Part shown: positions 8,662 to 18,500 of the stretch, in pieces | Position numbering within the stretch: the first letter of the stretch is position 1 | Layout of the letters: every line of letters begins with the position of its first letter | NCBI GenBank assembly: GCA_964550025.1 | Contig: CAZJYI010000007.1 | Coordinates: forward strand, 1-64,000 | Reading direction: 5' to 3' | Length of the DNA stretch: 64,000 bases | Origin: CAZJYI01 sp964550025 | GTDB lineage: Bacteria; Verrucomicrobiota; Kiritimatiellia; UBA8416; CAYOBW01 | Program-made: the position numbers and the translations under genes | The notes under the pieces: generated by a model | The model's input: only the letters and a program-made list of their open reading frames with translations | The model's database searches: none | What the model was told of the DNA's origin: nothing

Positions 8662-9915
8662 CTATCGAGCGTACTGCCGCGCCACGTCCATGGCAATGTC
8701 CGCCCAGGCCCACAGGCGGTGGGGCTCGTTGCGCACGGTGGCGATGTCCTGCATGATGATCTCGGCGGGACATCCCCCCGCGGCCTCGAGCGAGCGCTCC
8801 AGCTCGGCCCTGGCCCGCCCGGGGTTCCAGACGGGATCCGCGAAAATGGCGGGGTCGGGCTTAATCGACAGGACGTAGCGCCCCTCCGTCACCTCGGCAA
8901 TCCGCGGCACATCGGCCGCGGAGCTGACGGACACCTTGCGCAGGTTCGGGATCGTCGCGAGCAACGCGACCTCGGTGTGCAACAGCTCGCGGCAACCGTA
9001 GTACGCCAGCCCGAAGCGCTCCAGCCAGCGGCGCTCGTAGCGCAGGGCGAACTCCTCGTGCATCGCGGGTGAAACGTCGGAGAAGACACGAGCGGCGGCA
9101 GAACCCCACTGGTCGACCGGCCTGACGTGGTGCGGGTCAAAATCGGGCTGTGGCAGTTCGTCCGTATAGCCGAGCCCGCCCGTCCCCACCCGGTAGTTGC
9201 CGCCCGCCAACGAAAGCGCGCCCAGCGTTTCCCACTGCTCCAGGCGCCCGAGCCAGGCGTCGGTCAACCGCCGCATGGCCTCGTGCACGAGCTCGGGGCG
9301 CGCCGCCAGATCCGCGAGGGCTTCCCGCCGGCCCCACCAGCGCGAAAGCTGATCCCACGGGGCAAACCAGGCGGTCACGACACCGCGTTTTTCGACGGGC
9401 AGAATGTCCCCGACCAGGTTGACAAGCCGTTGGTGATTGGTCTCCGTGGTGTAGCCGTCGAGTTCGACGTGCGGCGTGCTGATCCGCTCAAGGTCGCTCG
9501 CATCCCGGATGCGGGGAATGAAACCGCGCGACACAATGTCCTCGTCGGCGCCTTCCGAGACCGTGCCGGGCTCCTGCCGGATGCCGAAGCCGCTATCACG
9601 AACGACGAGGGGCGAGTGCAGGGCGGGCTCGACAACCATGTCGACCCGCACATGCTCCCACCGGTAGATCAGGCGCCGAAGATCCTGCTCGAGCTGACGG
9701 CAGAACGGGTCCTCACTCAAGAGTTGCAGATGCGGGTCCGACGCCATTTCGTTCCAGGGAATCGCGTGGATCCAGACCGCCGGCCGAACGCGCTCGAGAC
9801 GATTGAGCCGTGTCCAGAGATCGACGGAGCCGTGCTGCACGGGCAGCGCGGCAATCTCCGCCACCCGTTCGGCCAGTCTTCTGACGACGGTGCGGTCTCC
9901 CGAGGAAAGACTCAT
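8662..9915 (-). CDS. Uroporphyrinogen decarboxylase (URO-D)-like protein
   Basis: 417 residues resembling the URO-D/methyltransferase TIM-barrel family common in PVC bacteria. Family-like segments include SIKPDPAIFADPVWNPGRA followed by an ELERSLEAAGGCP region, which corresponds to the C-terminal barrel strands. The N-terminal Arg-rich substrate loop of true HemE enzymes is not recognisable, so heme synthesis is unlikely; these paralogues may act in methyl transfer or sugar/aromatic metabolism. No signal peptide. The start overlaps the stop of the upstream protease gene by four bases (ATGA), so it is translationally coupled to it. Assignment rests on overall pattern, not on catalytic residues. 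Confidence 0.6.
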   Translation of the reverse strand: MSLSSGDRTVVRRLAERVAEIAALPVQHGSVDLWTRLNRLERVRPAVWIHAIPWNEMASDPHLQLLSEDPFCRQLEQDLRRLIYRWEHVRVDMVVEPALHSPLVVRDSGFGIRQEPGTVSEGADEDIVSRGFIPRIRDASDLERISTPHVELDGYTTETNHQRLVNLVGDILPVEKRGVVTAWFAPWDQLSRWWGRREALADLAARPELVHEAMRRLTDAWLGRLEQWETLGALSLAGGNYRVGTGGLGYTDELPQPDFDPHHVRPVDQWGSAAARVFSDVSPAMHEEFALRYERRWLERFGLAYYGCRELLHTEVALLATIPNLRKVSVSSAADVPRIAEVTEGRYVLSIKPDPAIFADPVWNPGRARAELERSLEAAGGCPAEIIMQDIATVRNEPHRLWAWADIAMDVARQYAR

Positions 9916-11063
9916 GGTCCCTCTACTCCCCCTCTCATCTTCAGGTACAGCCGACGGCTCGGGTAATCGACAAGCCCTGAGAAGAGCGTTAGCACGTCAC
10001 CGCCGATCAGGCCGTGAATAACCGGACGATCCACGTCGGCATCGGGGTTCAGGTTGATGCTGAACAGCTTGCGAAGCCCCAGTGCAATGGACCCGACTTC
10101 CAGGCTTTCCAGGCGCACAACCCGCAGCACGGCTTCATCCAAGCCAATGCCGTATGCCCGCGCCTTCGTTTCGGCGACGGGAAGCGACAGGCGTTCGAGC
10201 ACACCCGTGTCAAGCACGGAACGGGACGCGCCGGTGTCCAGAATGAAGGACAGCGCCTCGCCGTTCACTTTGACAGGCAGCTCGAGGTGGCCGCTGTCAC
10301 GCACTTTGAATTCGGCATATTCGTACCGGTGATGTGTCAGGAAAGCGTGCAATGCTGCCGCATCAGCGGACCCACCGGCACCGCGCACAAACAATACCTG
10401 GTTTCTGTAATCCACGACCGCGCCGAAGCGCTTCAGCAGGTCGGCGCCCAGCAGACCGTCCACGGGTTTCCGACGCGGTCCCGCCCGGACGCGACCACGG
10501 TTGAGATCGAAGACGATGACCGGCACGTTGCGGGCGCCGTGTCTTCCCAACTCGATATCCCCCACGGTTGCCTTGCGCGCCTTTACATTGTCGGCGAGGG
10601 CCGACACGTCACCGTTGCCTTCGCGGACTTCCACGCCCAGGAACCTGGCGGCTTCGATGTCCAGTGCGGTGCGCGCCACGCCCGTGTCCAGCAGAAACCG
10701 CATGACCTTGCGGTTGGCGCGGAGCGGAATCATGGCATGCCCGCCGGGCTCCACCCGGAGCCGGACGGCCTCATACCCCTGCAACTCCAGGAAGGCCACC
10801 AGGGGAGGTGGCCGATCGGCCTCCCTGTTGCGTCGGATCCACCCCGTGATGTACGCCTGGTCGTCCGGCACGAAGCGGCCGCGGTCGACCGTGAATTCAC
10901 GGTCTTCCGAGTCCACCAGCGTCACACGGTGCTCGTCGGCACGCACGATCCGCGCCACCGTGGTCCTGCCCTGCCTGTCGGTGAATAGACGGTAATCCTC
11001 CTGCGGCACGGCGCACACGCCAAGCACTATCGTCAGCCAGATTGCGGAAGCGGCTACGCGCAT
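9912..11063 (-). CDS. Exported SHD1-like / double retropepsin-like aspartyl protease protein
   Basis: 383 residues. A signal peptide (MRVAASAIWLTIVLGVCA) precedes an SHD1-like beta module (about 24-75: YRLFTDRQGRTTVARIV to DDQAYITGW). Two retropepsin-type units follow, each with a hydrophobic-D-T-G motif: LLDTGVA near residue 124 and ILDTGAS near 274, with later GLLGAD and GLIGGD flap-like turns. A single chain with two DTG halves could form a pepsin-like active site internally. The start is set at MRVAAS, preceded by AAAGGA; upstream in-frame Mets have no such site. Predicted periplasmic. Coupled to the URO-D-like gene downstream. Confidence 0.75.
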   Translation of the reverse strand: MRVAASAIWLTIVLGVCAVPQEDYRLFTDRQGRTTVARIVRADEHRVTLVDSEDREFTVDRGRFVPDDQAYITGWIRRNREADRPPPLVAFLELQGYEAVRLRVEPGGHAMIPLRANRKVMRFLLDTGVARTALDIEAARFLGVEVREGNGDVSALADNVKARKATVGDIELGRHGARNVPVIVFDLNRGRVRAGPRRKPVDGLLGADLLKRFGAVVDYRNQVLFVRGAGGSADAAALHAFLTHHRYEYAEFKVRDSGHLELPVKVNGEALSFILDTGASRSVLDTGVLERLSLPVAETKARAYGIGLDEAVLRVVRLESLEVGSIALGLRKLFSINLNPDADVDRPVIHGLIGGDVLTLFSGLVDYPSRRLYLKMRGGVEGP

Positions 11064-11154
11064 ACCTGGAAGTCCTTTCCAGGAAACCCAATACCGCACT
11101 TCGTCCCTTTCCTCAAGGTCGCAGTTGGGAGATGCAAGAATCCACATGGACCAT

Positions 11155-11184
11155 TTGACGCCGCCGCGGTGACGATGGTACAAT
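11155..11184 (+). promoter_or_regulatory. Sigma70-type promoter for the LON-domain gene
   Basis: TTGACG at 11155-11160, 18-bp spacer, TACAAT at 11179-11184. The transcript would start near 11191, leaving a leader of about 42 nt before the ATG at 11233. It lies in the 169-bp divergent spacer shared with the aspartyl protease gene. Confidence 0.5.
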
Positions 11185-11232
11185 ATGGCCGCGTTGGGGA
11201 AAGGGCTGAACACGAGGGGCTATAGGGTACCT

Positions 11233-11868
11233 ATGAGCGAACTGATCTCCATCGATTTCCGCAACACCTTCCCGGTGTTTCCGCTGACCGACAGCGTGTT
11301 GTTTCCGCACACGATGCTCCCTCTGCATGTTTTCGAGCCACGCTACCGCCGCATGGTCTCCGAAGCCCTGGACTCGCTCGGCTTCATTGCCATGGCGCTC
11401 TTCGACGGCGAGGTCTCGGGAAAGGAGTACTTCCACGGACGACCGCCGCTGCGCCCCTACGTCGGCGTCGGGCACATCCGCCACTACGAAACCCTCGCGG
11501 ACGGTCGCTACCTCATTCTGCTTCAAGGCATCTGCCGCGCACGCATGCGCGAAGAGGTCGAGCACGGCCCGTACCGCCTCTGCCGCCTGGAGCCCATTGA
11601 CGTCGAGGTGCACGACGAATCCAAACTCGGCACCGTCCGCGAACTGATCGAACTGCTCGCCGGCAACCAGGTCAAGCGGACACTCCGTGACGGGCTCGCC
11701 CGCGACAACGAAGAACAAGTTCCCACCTCGGCCCTTATCGACAGCACCATATCGGAGCTGTGCACCGACACCGAGCTGCGCTACCGCATGCTGGCAGAAC
11801 CCAACGTCATCCGCCGCGGTGCCTGGCTCATCGGCTACCTGCGCTCTATGAAACACGAAGAACTGTGA
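11233..11868 (+). CDS. Stand-alone LON substrate-binding (N-terminal) domain protein
   Basis: 211 residues matching the LON-SB/PUA-like domain without AAA+ or protease parts. The family start is clear (FPVFPLTDSVLFPHTMLPLHVFEPRYR), followed by the VGVGHI and ILLQGICRARM strands. Such short proteins occur widely in bacteria; their function is unproven, with substrate adaptor or regulator roles proposed. ATG 11233 is chosen because AGGG lies just upstream and the predicted transcript starts at about 11191; the frame is open for 16 more codons. No signal peptide, so cytosolic. Confidence 0.85.
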   Translation: MSELISIDFRNTFPVFPLTDSVLFPHTMLPLHVFEPRYRRMVSEALDSLGFIAMALFDGEVSGKEYFHGRPPLRPYVGVGHIRHYETLADGRYLILLQGICRARMREEVEHGPYRLCRLEPIDVEVHDESKLGTVRELIELLAGNQVKRTLRDGLARDNEEQVPTSALIDSTISELCTDTELRYRMLAEPNVIRRGAWLIGYLRSMKHEEL

Positions 11869-12250
11869 GCGGGACCCCCGCGCACGTTCTCACAGCGCCT
11901 TTCTCTCACCCACAGTAGGGCTGAACTTTGGAGATCGCCTCCCGCTGTTTCTCTGACTTCGTCTTTACCTTCGTCCTTACCCTCGTCTTCCCCCTGTTCA
12001 GATTAGGGCAGAGATTACGGCAAAGACGAAGGGCGGGAATGCACGGCGGCCTTGTCACTGCCGCAATTCCCGCATTGTCGACTTGTGTGCAATGGCAAGC
12101 CCACACGGCCCCCGACCGAATTGCCTGGACACACTGGCGCCGCAATGACGATGATCCCGCGCTACGCATTGCGTCGCGCGGGCAACCCGCCCCGCGGCCG
12201 GGGCTGCCCGGCACGCCAACACTACGGGTGGAGCAAAAAGGAGTGAGACG
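11869..12250. other. Gene-free stretch with a 12-bp tandem tract
   Basis: No frame here has coding character. At 11957-11992 there are three successive 12-bp units of the type CTTCGTCTTTAC / CTTCGTCCTTAC. The last bases hold GGAG for the next gene (ATG 12251). I see no convincing promoter hexamers in the remainder. Confidence 0.6.
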
Positions 12251-15200
12251 ATGAGGAATGTAGGAATCGCGTTTGTTGCGCTCGGGTTGCTGTTGGGGAC
12301 GCTCGATCCCGTATGCGCCGCCGTCCCCGCCGAGAAGCTGCTCGAGGCTTCCGGTGTCAAGGGAGGCATCGTGGTCGTTCTGGGCTGTGAGGACGCGGAG
12401 CTTCCTGCGGCGCTGCACGCCAATGACCGCTACCTCGTCCACGCCCTGGACAGCGATCCCGACCAGGTGGCGAAAGCCAGAGCCCGCATCGACGCACTCG
12501 GTCTTTACGGCAAGGTGTCGGCCGAAACGTACGACGGCGAGAACCTGCCCTACGGCGATAGCGTGGTGAACCTCCTGGTATTGCCGAATGCCGACTGCCG
12601 ATTGCCGAAGGAGGAATTGGAGAGGGTGCTGGCACCGCGCGGCGTCGTGATCGGTCCCGAAGGGACATCATGCATCCCACATCCCACATCCCGCATCGAC
12701 GGCGGATACGCCGTCTACCGGAAACCGGTCCCGGGCGACATCGACGAGTGGACGCATTTCCTCTACGACGCGAGCGGCAACGCGGTCTGCAAAGACGAAC
12801 GGGTACGGCGCCCGCGGCACCTCCAGTGGTACGCGGGACCCAAACGCTCGCGGCACCACGACGCGCTGGCCAGCCTGAGCGCCATGACTTCCAGCGGCGG
12901 GAGGTTGTTCTACATCTATGACGAGGGGCCCACGTCGATCATGCACCGCCCGCCGAAGTGGCGGCTGATCGCACGCGATGCCTTCAACGGGAAACTGCTG
13001 TGGAAGCGAGACATCCCCACCTGGATGACGCATCTCTACAACTTCCGCGGCGGGCCGAAACAGCTTTCGCGCCGTCTTGTTTCGGTCGGCCAGGACGTCT
13101 ACGTCACCCTCGGGCTCAGCGCGCCGGTCGAGAAGCTCGACGGCGCCACCGGCGAAACACTCATGACCTACAGGGACTCCGTCAGGACAGAGGAGATCAT
13201 CCATCACGACGGGATGCTCCTGGCGGTCATCGGCGCCCCGGACATCCTGATCGAGAAGTCGGACGGGTGTTTCGGCTACTGGGAGATGGCCGAGTACGAG
13301 GCCCCGACGGTCGACAAGTCGATCGTCGCCTACGACGCGCAGAGCGGGAAGAAGCTGTGGACCGTCAGGGGGGATAACCTCAGGCATACCGTCCCGCTGT
13401 CGTTGTGCGCACTCGGAGAGAGCATCTTCTATCTCGACAACGAGGAACTCCGCTGCATCGAAGCGGGAACGGGCAAAGAACGCTGGACGGCACCGTTTGA
13501 GACCAAGGGGCTTTTCGTCCGTGCCTACGCCCCGACCGTGGTGGCCCACGACGACGTGATCATGTGCCTCAAATGGAACCGCATGTCCGCCTTCTCAATC
13601 GCGTCGGGCAAGAAGCTCTGGGAACACAACAAGGGCGCCATCGGGTTCGGTGCGCCCGCCGACCTGCTGGCAATCGACGGCAAGGCCTGGGTCTTCCCGA
13701 TGACGAAGTCCATCTGGCGCGACAGCAAGCGGACGGAGGACGGCATCGTCACAACCGGCATCAACGTCCCAAAGACCAACTTCTTCAATGACGCGAAGAC
13801 CGGTGTCGGCATCGACATCCACTCGGGTGAAGTCACGGACTTGATGCCTTTCGCCCACACGCAGCACCACCACCGCTGCTACCGCAACAAGGCAACGCCG
13901 CGGTACGTTCTGCTCGGTCACAGCGGCATCCAGGTCGTCGACCTGGCCACCAAGGCCAACGAGACGCACCGTTGGGTGCGCGGTCTCTGCCAGTACGGGA
14001 TCATGCCGGCCAACGGCTACATCTACGTCCCGCCCGACACCTGCCAGTGCTACAGCTCGGGCAAGATCAATGGCTTCTTCGCCCTCTCGGAGACGAACTC
14101 ATGGGAAGGACTCAAGCTTGAACCGGTCCTCGAAAAGGGCCCGGCCTACGCCGGTACTCGGGTTTCAGCCCTCGGCCCTCAGCCCTCCGTAGACTGGCCC
14201 ACCTACCGCGGCAACAACGCCCGCGGCGGCGCCGCTACCTGCGCGGTCCCGGCAAGACCTGCCATCCGTTGGCGCGCCGAGATCGGCCCGGCGATCACCG
14301 CTCCGGTCATCTCCGCCGGCAGGGTGTTCGTTGCCGACAGGGATGCCTACACGGTTCACTGTCTTGATGCGAAGAACGGCGGAACCGACTGGAGATACCT
14401 GGCGAACGGTCCGGTGGATTCGCCGCCGACGGTAGCCGGCGGCAGGTGCATCTTCGGCTGCGGTGACGGGTCGGTCTATTGCGTGGACGCGAGGACCGGT
14501 CAACTCGACTGGCGGTTCAAGACCTCGCGCATTGAGCGACGCATCGGCTACGAGGATCGTTTGGAATCGCCACTGCGCATCCACGGCAGCGTGCTGGTAC
14601 AGGACGGCACCGTGTATTTCGCGGCCGGATACTCGTCCAATCTCGACGGCGGCATCCGGGTGTACGGCGTTGACCTGCGCACGGGCGAGCAGCGCCATGC
14701 AAACACCATCGCCTCGGGCCACTGGGGCAACGACGGACAATGGGGCTACCTGTCTGACATCATGGCATCCGACGGAACGACGATTGGCGTGCGGAATGCG
14801 AAGTTCGACACATCGCTCAAGAAGCAACCGCGCGGCGCCCTGCTCATCGCGTCAACCGGCATGCTTGAGGATAGCTGGTTCCACCGGCAGGGCTGGGTCG
14901 CTACCATCGGCGGAAGAGGGCAGCTCATTGTGCAGGACGGCACACGGTCGATCAGCGTTGCGAGCCCGTACACCGGCCTGAAGAAGCAGCGCAAGAGCCA
15001 GTTCAGGCAGTTCAACCAGGTTGGCCACCTGCACCAGAAGTTCACGCGCTACGAAGAGGACTTCTTCCCCGTCGGCACGACACTGATCGCCCGGGAGAAA
15101 CGCACGGCGAAGACCGCGGGGAAGAAGAAGGGGAAAGGGGCGAGCGCACCGGGCTGGACAAAGAACATCTCGCTGCAGCCGCGGGCCATGGTCGTTGCCG

Positions 15201-15445
15201 CAAACAGGCTCTGTGTCGCCGGATGGATGGATGCGGTGGTGATCGAGATGAAGACGGGTCGGGCCGCCGACTCGTCGAACCCCGACCCGCGCAACTCGGT
15301 CCTGCGCGTCTATTCCGCCGATGAGGGCAAGGCCGTCTCCGAGTTGAAGCTGGATGCCGAACCCGTCTTCGACGGCATGGCGGCCGCCGGCGGCAAGCTC
15401 TTCCTCTCCCTCAAGGACGGCACGCTGCTCTGCTTGGGAGAGTGA
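12251..15445 (+). CDS. Exported PQQ-type beta-propeller protein with N-terminal methyltransferase-like domain
   Basis: 1064 residues. A signal peptide (MRNVGIAFVALGLLLG...CAA) is followed by a Rossmann/SAM-methyltransferase-like segment (about 28-140; GGIVVVLGCEDAE, VHALDSDPDQV), then two blocks of PQQ-like propeller blades (about 190-600 and 640-1064) with repeats such as DAFNGKLLWKRD, DAQSGKKLWTV and DARTGQLDWRFK. The second block opens with the DWPTYRGN motif common in PVC propeller proteins. No dehydrogenase catalytic motif was seen, so it may be a scaffold or sugar/alcohol-linked protein. SD AAGGAG precedes the ATG. Three heptamer repeat tracts lie inside it in-frame (12582-12609, 12673-12700, 14165-14185). 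Confidence 0.8.
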   Translation: MRNVGIAFVALGLLLGTLDPVCAAVPAEKLLEASGVKGGIVVVLGCEDAELPAALHANDRYLVHALDSDPDQVAKARARIDALGLYGKVSAETYDGENLPYGDSVVNLLVLPNADCRLPKEELERVLAPRGVVIGPEGTSCIPHPTSRIDGGYAVYRKPVPGDIDEWTHFLYDASGNAVCKDERVRRPRHLQWYAGPKRSRHHDALASLSAMTSSGGRLFYIYDEGPTSIMHRPPKWRLIARDAFNGKLLWKRDIPTWMTHLYNFRGGPKQLSRRLVSVGQDVYVTLGLSAPVEKLDGATGETLMTYRDSVRTEEIIHHDGMLLAVIGAPDILIEKSDGCFGYWEMAEYEAPTVDKSIVAYDAQSGKKLWTVRGDNLRHTVPLSLCALGESIFYLDNEELRCIEAGTGKERWTAPFETKGLFVRAYAPTVVAHDDVIMCLKWNRMSAFSIASGKKLWEHNKGAIGFGAPADLLAIDGKAWVFPMTKSIWRDSKRTEDGIVTTGINVPKTNFFNDAKTGVGIDIHSGEVTDLMPFAHTQHHHRCYRNKATPRYVLLGHSGIQVVDLATKANETHRWVRGLCQYGIMPANGYIYVPPDTCQCYSSGKINGFFALSETNSWEGLKLEPVLEKGPAYAGTRVSALGPQPSVDWPTYRGNNARGGAATCAVPARPAIRWRAEIGPAITAPVISAGRVFVADRDAYTVHCLDAKNGGTDWRYLANGPVDSPPTVAGGRCIFGCGDGSVYCVDARTGQLDWRFKTSRIERRIGYEDRLESPLRIHGSVLVQDGTVYFAAGYSSNLDGGIRVYGVDLRTGEQRHANTIASGHWGNDGQWGYLSDIMASDGTTIGVRNAKFDTSLKKQPRGALLIASTGMLEDSWFHRQGWVATIGGRGQLIVQDGTRSISVASPYTGLKKQRKSQFRQFNQVGHLHQKFTRYEEDFFPVGTTLIAREKRTAKTAGKKKGKGASAPGWTKNISLQPRAMVVAANRLCVAGWMDAVVIEMKTGRAADSSNPDPRNSVLRVYSADEGKAVSELKLDAEPVFDGMAAAGGKLFLSLKDGTLLCLGE
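12582..12609 (+). repeat. Intragenic 7-bp tandem tract (4 units)
   Basis: Four consecutive 7-bp units of the form TGCCGAN lie inside the propeller gene and encode a short segment near residue 113 (LPNADCRLPK). Because seven is not a multiple of three, loss or gain of one unit would shift the frame. Confidence 0.8.
12673..12700 (+). repeat. Intragenic 7-bp tandem tract (4 units)
   Basis: Four 7-bp units of the CATCCCA type, the last diverged, encode CIPHPTSRID near residue 145, in the linker between the methyltransferase-like domain and the propeller. Confidence 0.8.
14165..14185 (+). repeat. Intragenic 7-bp tandem tract (3 units)
   Basis: Three 7-bp units of the TCAGCCC type encode SALGPQPS near residue 640, in the linker between the two propeller blocks, just before the DWPTYRGN motif. 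Confidence 0.75.
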
Positions 15446-15576
15446 GGGGGAGCGTGGCCGCGCCTGGAGCCGGCCGGAGGTCGGCCCCACTGGTCACCCT
15501 GCGGGAGCGGGGCGCCACGGGCTGTGACCGTCCCGCCGCGTTCCGCCCGGTGGGGGCGATCGGCGCTCTACCGCGG

Positions 15577-18500
15577 CTACAGGGCTTTGCCGGTGCCGCC
15601 CGCCGGTCCATCCATGTGCCGCGCCGCCATGGGCGGGGAGAGGGGCGGCAGCTCGCGGCATTTGCCGGGGATGATTTCAGCGCCGGGCATGTCGACGCGC
15701 GGCGTCTTGAGCGCCTGTTCGCGCGCTTCCGTGATGATGGTCAGCATGGCCTTGTACGCGGGAGCGTTCGTTCCGGACAGGGCCACGGTTGCATCGCCCG
15801 ACGGATCGGCTTTCGGCTTGCGAGACGGTCGAAAGACATCCGGGGGTTGCTGGCGGGTGGTGACGAAGGCGCGGTCCGGCGAACGGGCCTTTCGTTCGCG
15901 GCACCAGCCCAGTCCCAGACCCGTGCCGGCAGCCATTGGGGCGCGGAGGATGCGGCTACGCTCCGGTGTGCGCAAGTTCACCCAGTCGTTGCCGATCTCC
16001 TTGTGATGACAACGCAGGCAGCCCCCGCGTTCCATCTCGGCCAACAGCTTGACGCGCGTGGCCGGCAAGGCGTTGCAGGTGGCGTGCTCCGTGTAGTCCC
16101 ACGTGCCGAAGTAGTTTCCGTTCCCGTCCATCCAGGCGAGGAGAAGATCGGTCTCGGCCTGCGTCATCTTCGAGATGCGCTTCTTGTGCCCACCCACGAG
16201 GACGTGCGCGAGGGGCGCGACGGCGGAACCATGGGTCTTCGGGGGCAGCAACTCGGCCGTCCGCACGGCCCCGTTGTGGCAGTTGAGGAAGCCGGCCAAC
16301 GTGTTCTTGATCAGCGTCTCGTAGCTGATGTTGAAGGCCCACGTCCATCCGCCGGTCAGGTCGAGACCGGCCGCCATGCCGTCGTCGCCGCCGTGGCAGC
16401 CGACGCAATGCCGGTCCAGAACGGGTTGCACGTGCCTCGCGTAGTCCAGGAAGCCGGCACCCCACGACTCCGCCTCAAGTTTCGAAGCGCTACGCCGTAG
16501 AGCCATCGGTCGTTCCGACGCGGCTTGTGGCGCTTCGTCTTCGTCGTCCACATGGCACCCCGTGCAGGAGCGCGTGATGCCGGGCGCGGCCTGCACGAAA
16601 CTGCGCATGCTCTGCACCAGCCGGTTGTCCTTGTCGAGCGCCTGGAAATAGAGTGCCTTCCCCGTGGGGACCTCGAAGTAGGCTGACCCGTCCGGCTCCA
16701 CCGGGACGCTACCAAGGAACCGCTTGACGTCGTACGATCCCTGCCAGCTTGTCAGGAACGCCTGGTTCCACCATCGGCCACCCTTGGGGATGCCGCTCAC
16801 GCGCGACGTCGTCTCGAGCACTCGCAGTCTGCGCACGATGCCGCGCTCAACGCCGGCCATGCCCCGATAGACGTCGTGCACGACAAAACGCGCGGGCTCA
16901 CCGGGGCGAATGTCGGACCTTTGCACGGCCGGTCGTGCCCGTGGTTTGACGGGGATAGGCGCGTAGCAACTGATGCCGGGCTCACGGTGCAGGACGACAC
17001 GCGAACCGAACCGGTCGATGAGCTGCAGCACGCCGTGTGGCCCGACCTGCTTAGCGTTGTTGGCGATCAGAACGAAATCCTCGGACAAGGGCCAGGGGTC
17101 GCTCGGTCCTTGCCGCAACCCCTGGTCCATCTCGGTCGGGTATTCGGGCGTGAAGTTCGTGATGGCCTCCAGCGAGTTCTTGCCGGCTTTCGGATCGATC
17201 ATGGCGATGGCACCGACGGCCTGACCGTTGTGCGGGGTGAGGGCCGCCACGATCAGGTCGCTCCCCGGCACGGGCCGCGCGTCGAGCACGGCGGTCGGCT
17301 TGGCCAGGTTGTTGGCGAACAGGGCGGTTTCGTGCGTGCCGTCCGGCCGTACGGTCCACAGGCTCTGCATGTAGAGGGCCGTCTTGTCGACGTACTCCCA
17401 TCGCCCGTACAGGATTCGGCCGTCCGGCAGCACGGCCGGATCGAACTCGTTCACATTGTTGACCGAGATGCTCTTCAGGTCCGTGCCATTCCCGTTGACC
17501 GTGTGCAGAACATCAATGTAGCTGCTGAAGCACATAACGTGGCCGCCGGTCCGCGTGCTGGTGAAGGCAATACGACCGTTCGGCAGGTAGCAGGGCGTAA
17601 CATCGTGCTGTCCCTTGCCGACCAATCCCGGTTCGGGCTTACGGCAGGCGCAGTCCTCACCCGGATTCGTGATCTGCCGCAACCCCTTTCCATCGATCCC
17701 GATCTCGTAGAGACTCGTATTGCCGGAAGCGCCGTCTTTGAAGGCGAAAAGCACGCGTGATGCGTCCCACGACAAGTCCGGGTCGCGGTACACGCCCTCA
17801 CCCAGCGTCTCGGTCGTTGTCGGGTCGATGACGGCCCTGACGATGTGCTTCTCCGGCGGATCGGCGGGATTCTCGAGCACGTAGATGCCGCCGCCCGGGC
17901 GCCAGGTGAGATAGTCGTCGTAAATGTGTCCCGCCATGTAGGCATGCCGCTTGACGAAGAGCAAAGGCGCATCGATCACGCTGCACAGCGCGGCGCGGCG
18001 GACTGCCGCGAACGTCGCCGCCGCTTCGATGGCCTCGCTATCGCCGCGATCAAGGTGCTGCAAAAGGTCGTCGCCCTGCTTTCGGATGCGCGCGAGCTGT
18101 TCCCGGCACCGCCGGTAGAGATCCGCGTCGTGGGGTCGGAGGCGTTGAAGGCTTTGGAGCGACTTTTCGAGGGCGGCGAGTGATTCGGGGGCGAGCTCAC
18201 GCCTGGCGGCGACAACGCGGCGGTAGGCCGCGTAGTCCGTGGGCAGCGCCGTGGCCGTGAAGACCACGCTCCCGCGCGTGGCGGCGGTATGATTGATCCC
18301 GACCTGCGTCTGGAAACGCGCGTACTCCCCACCCAAGAGGTAGACAACCCGGCTGTCGGCGTGGGCGAACAGGCCGTCAGACATCGCGCTGCCGCCCACC
18401 CGGAGCGGCTTCCCATCGGGACCACTGTTCTTCTGAAATTTGCCCCAGCTGACGTGGAATTCGTCCGGCGTGAGGTCCGAGAGCTTGACCGCACTGCCGT

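Noticed and set aside
8662..9915. HemE uroporphyrinogen decarboxylase of heme synthesis
   Set aside because: The N-terminal substrate-binding motif of HemE is not recognisable and no other heme genes are nearby.
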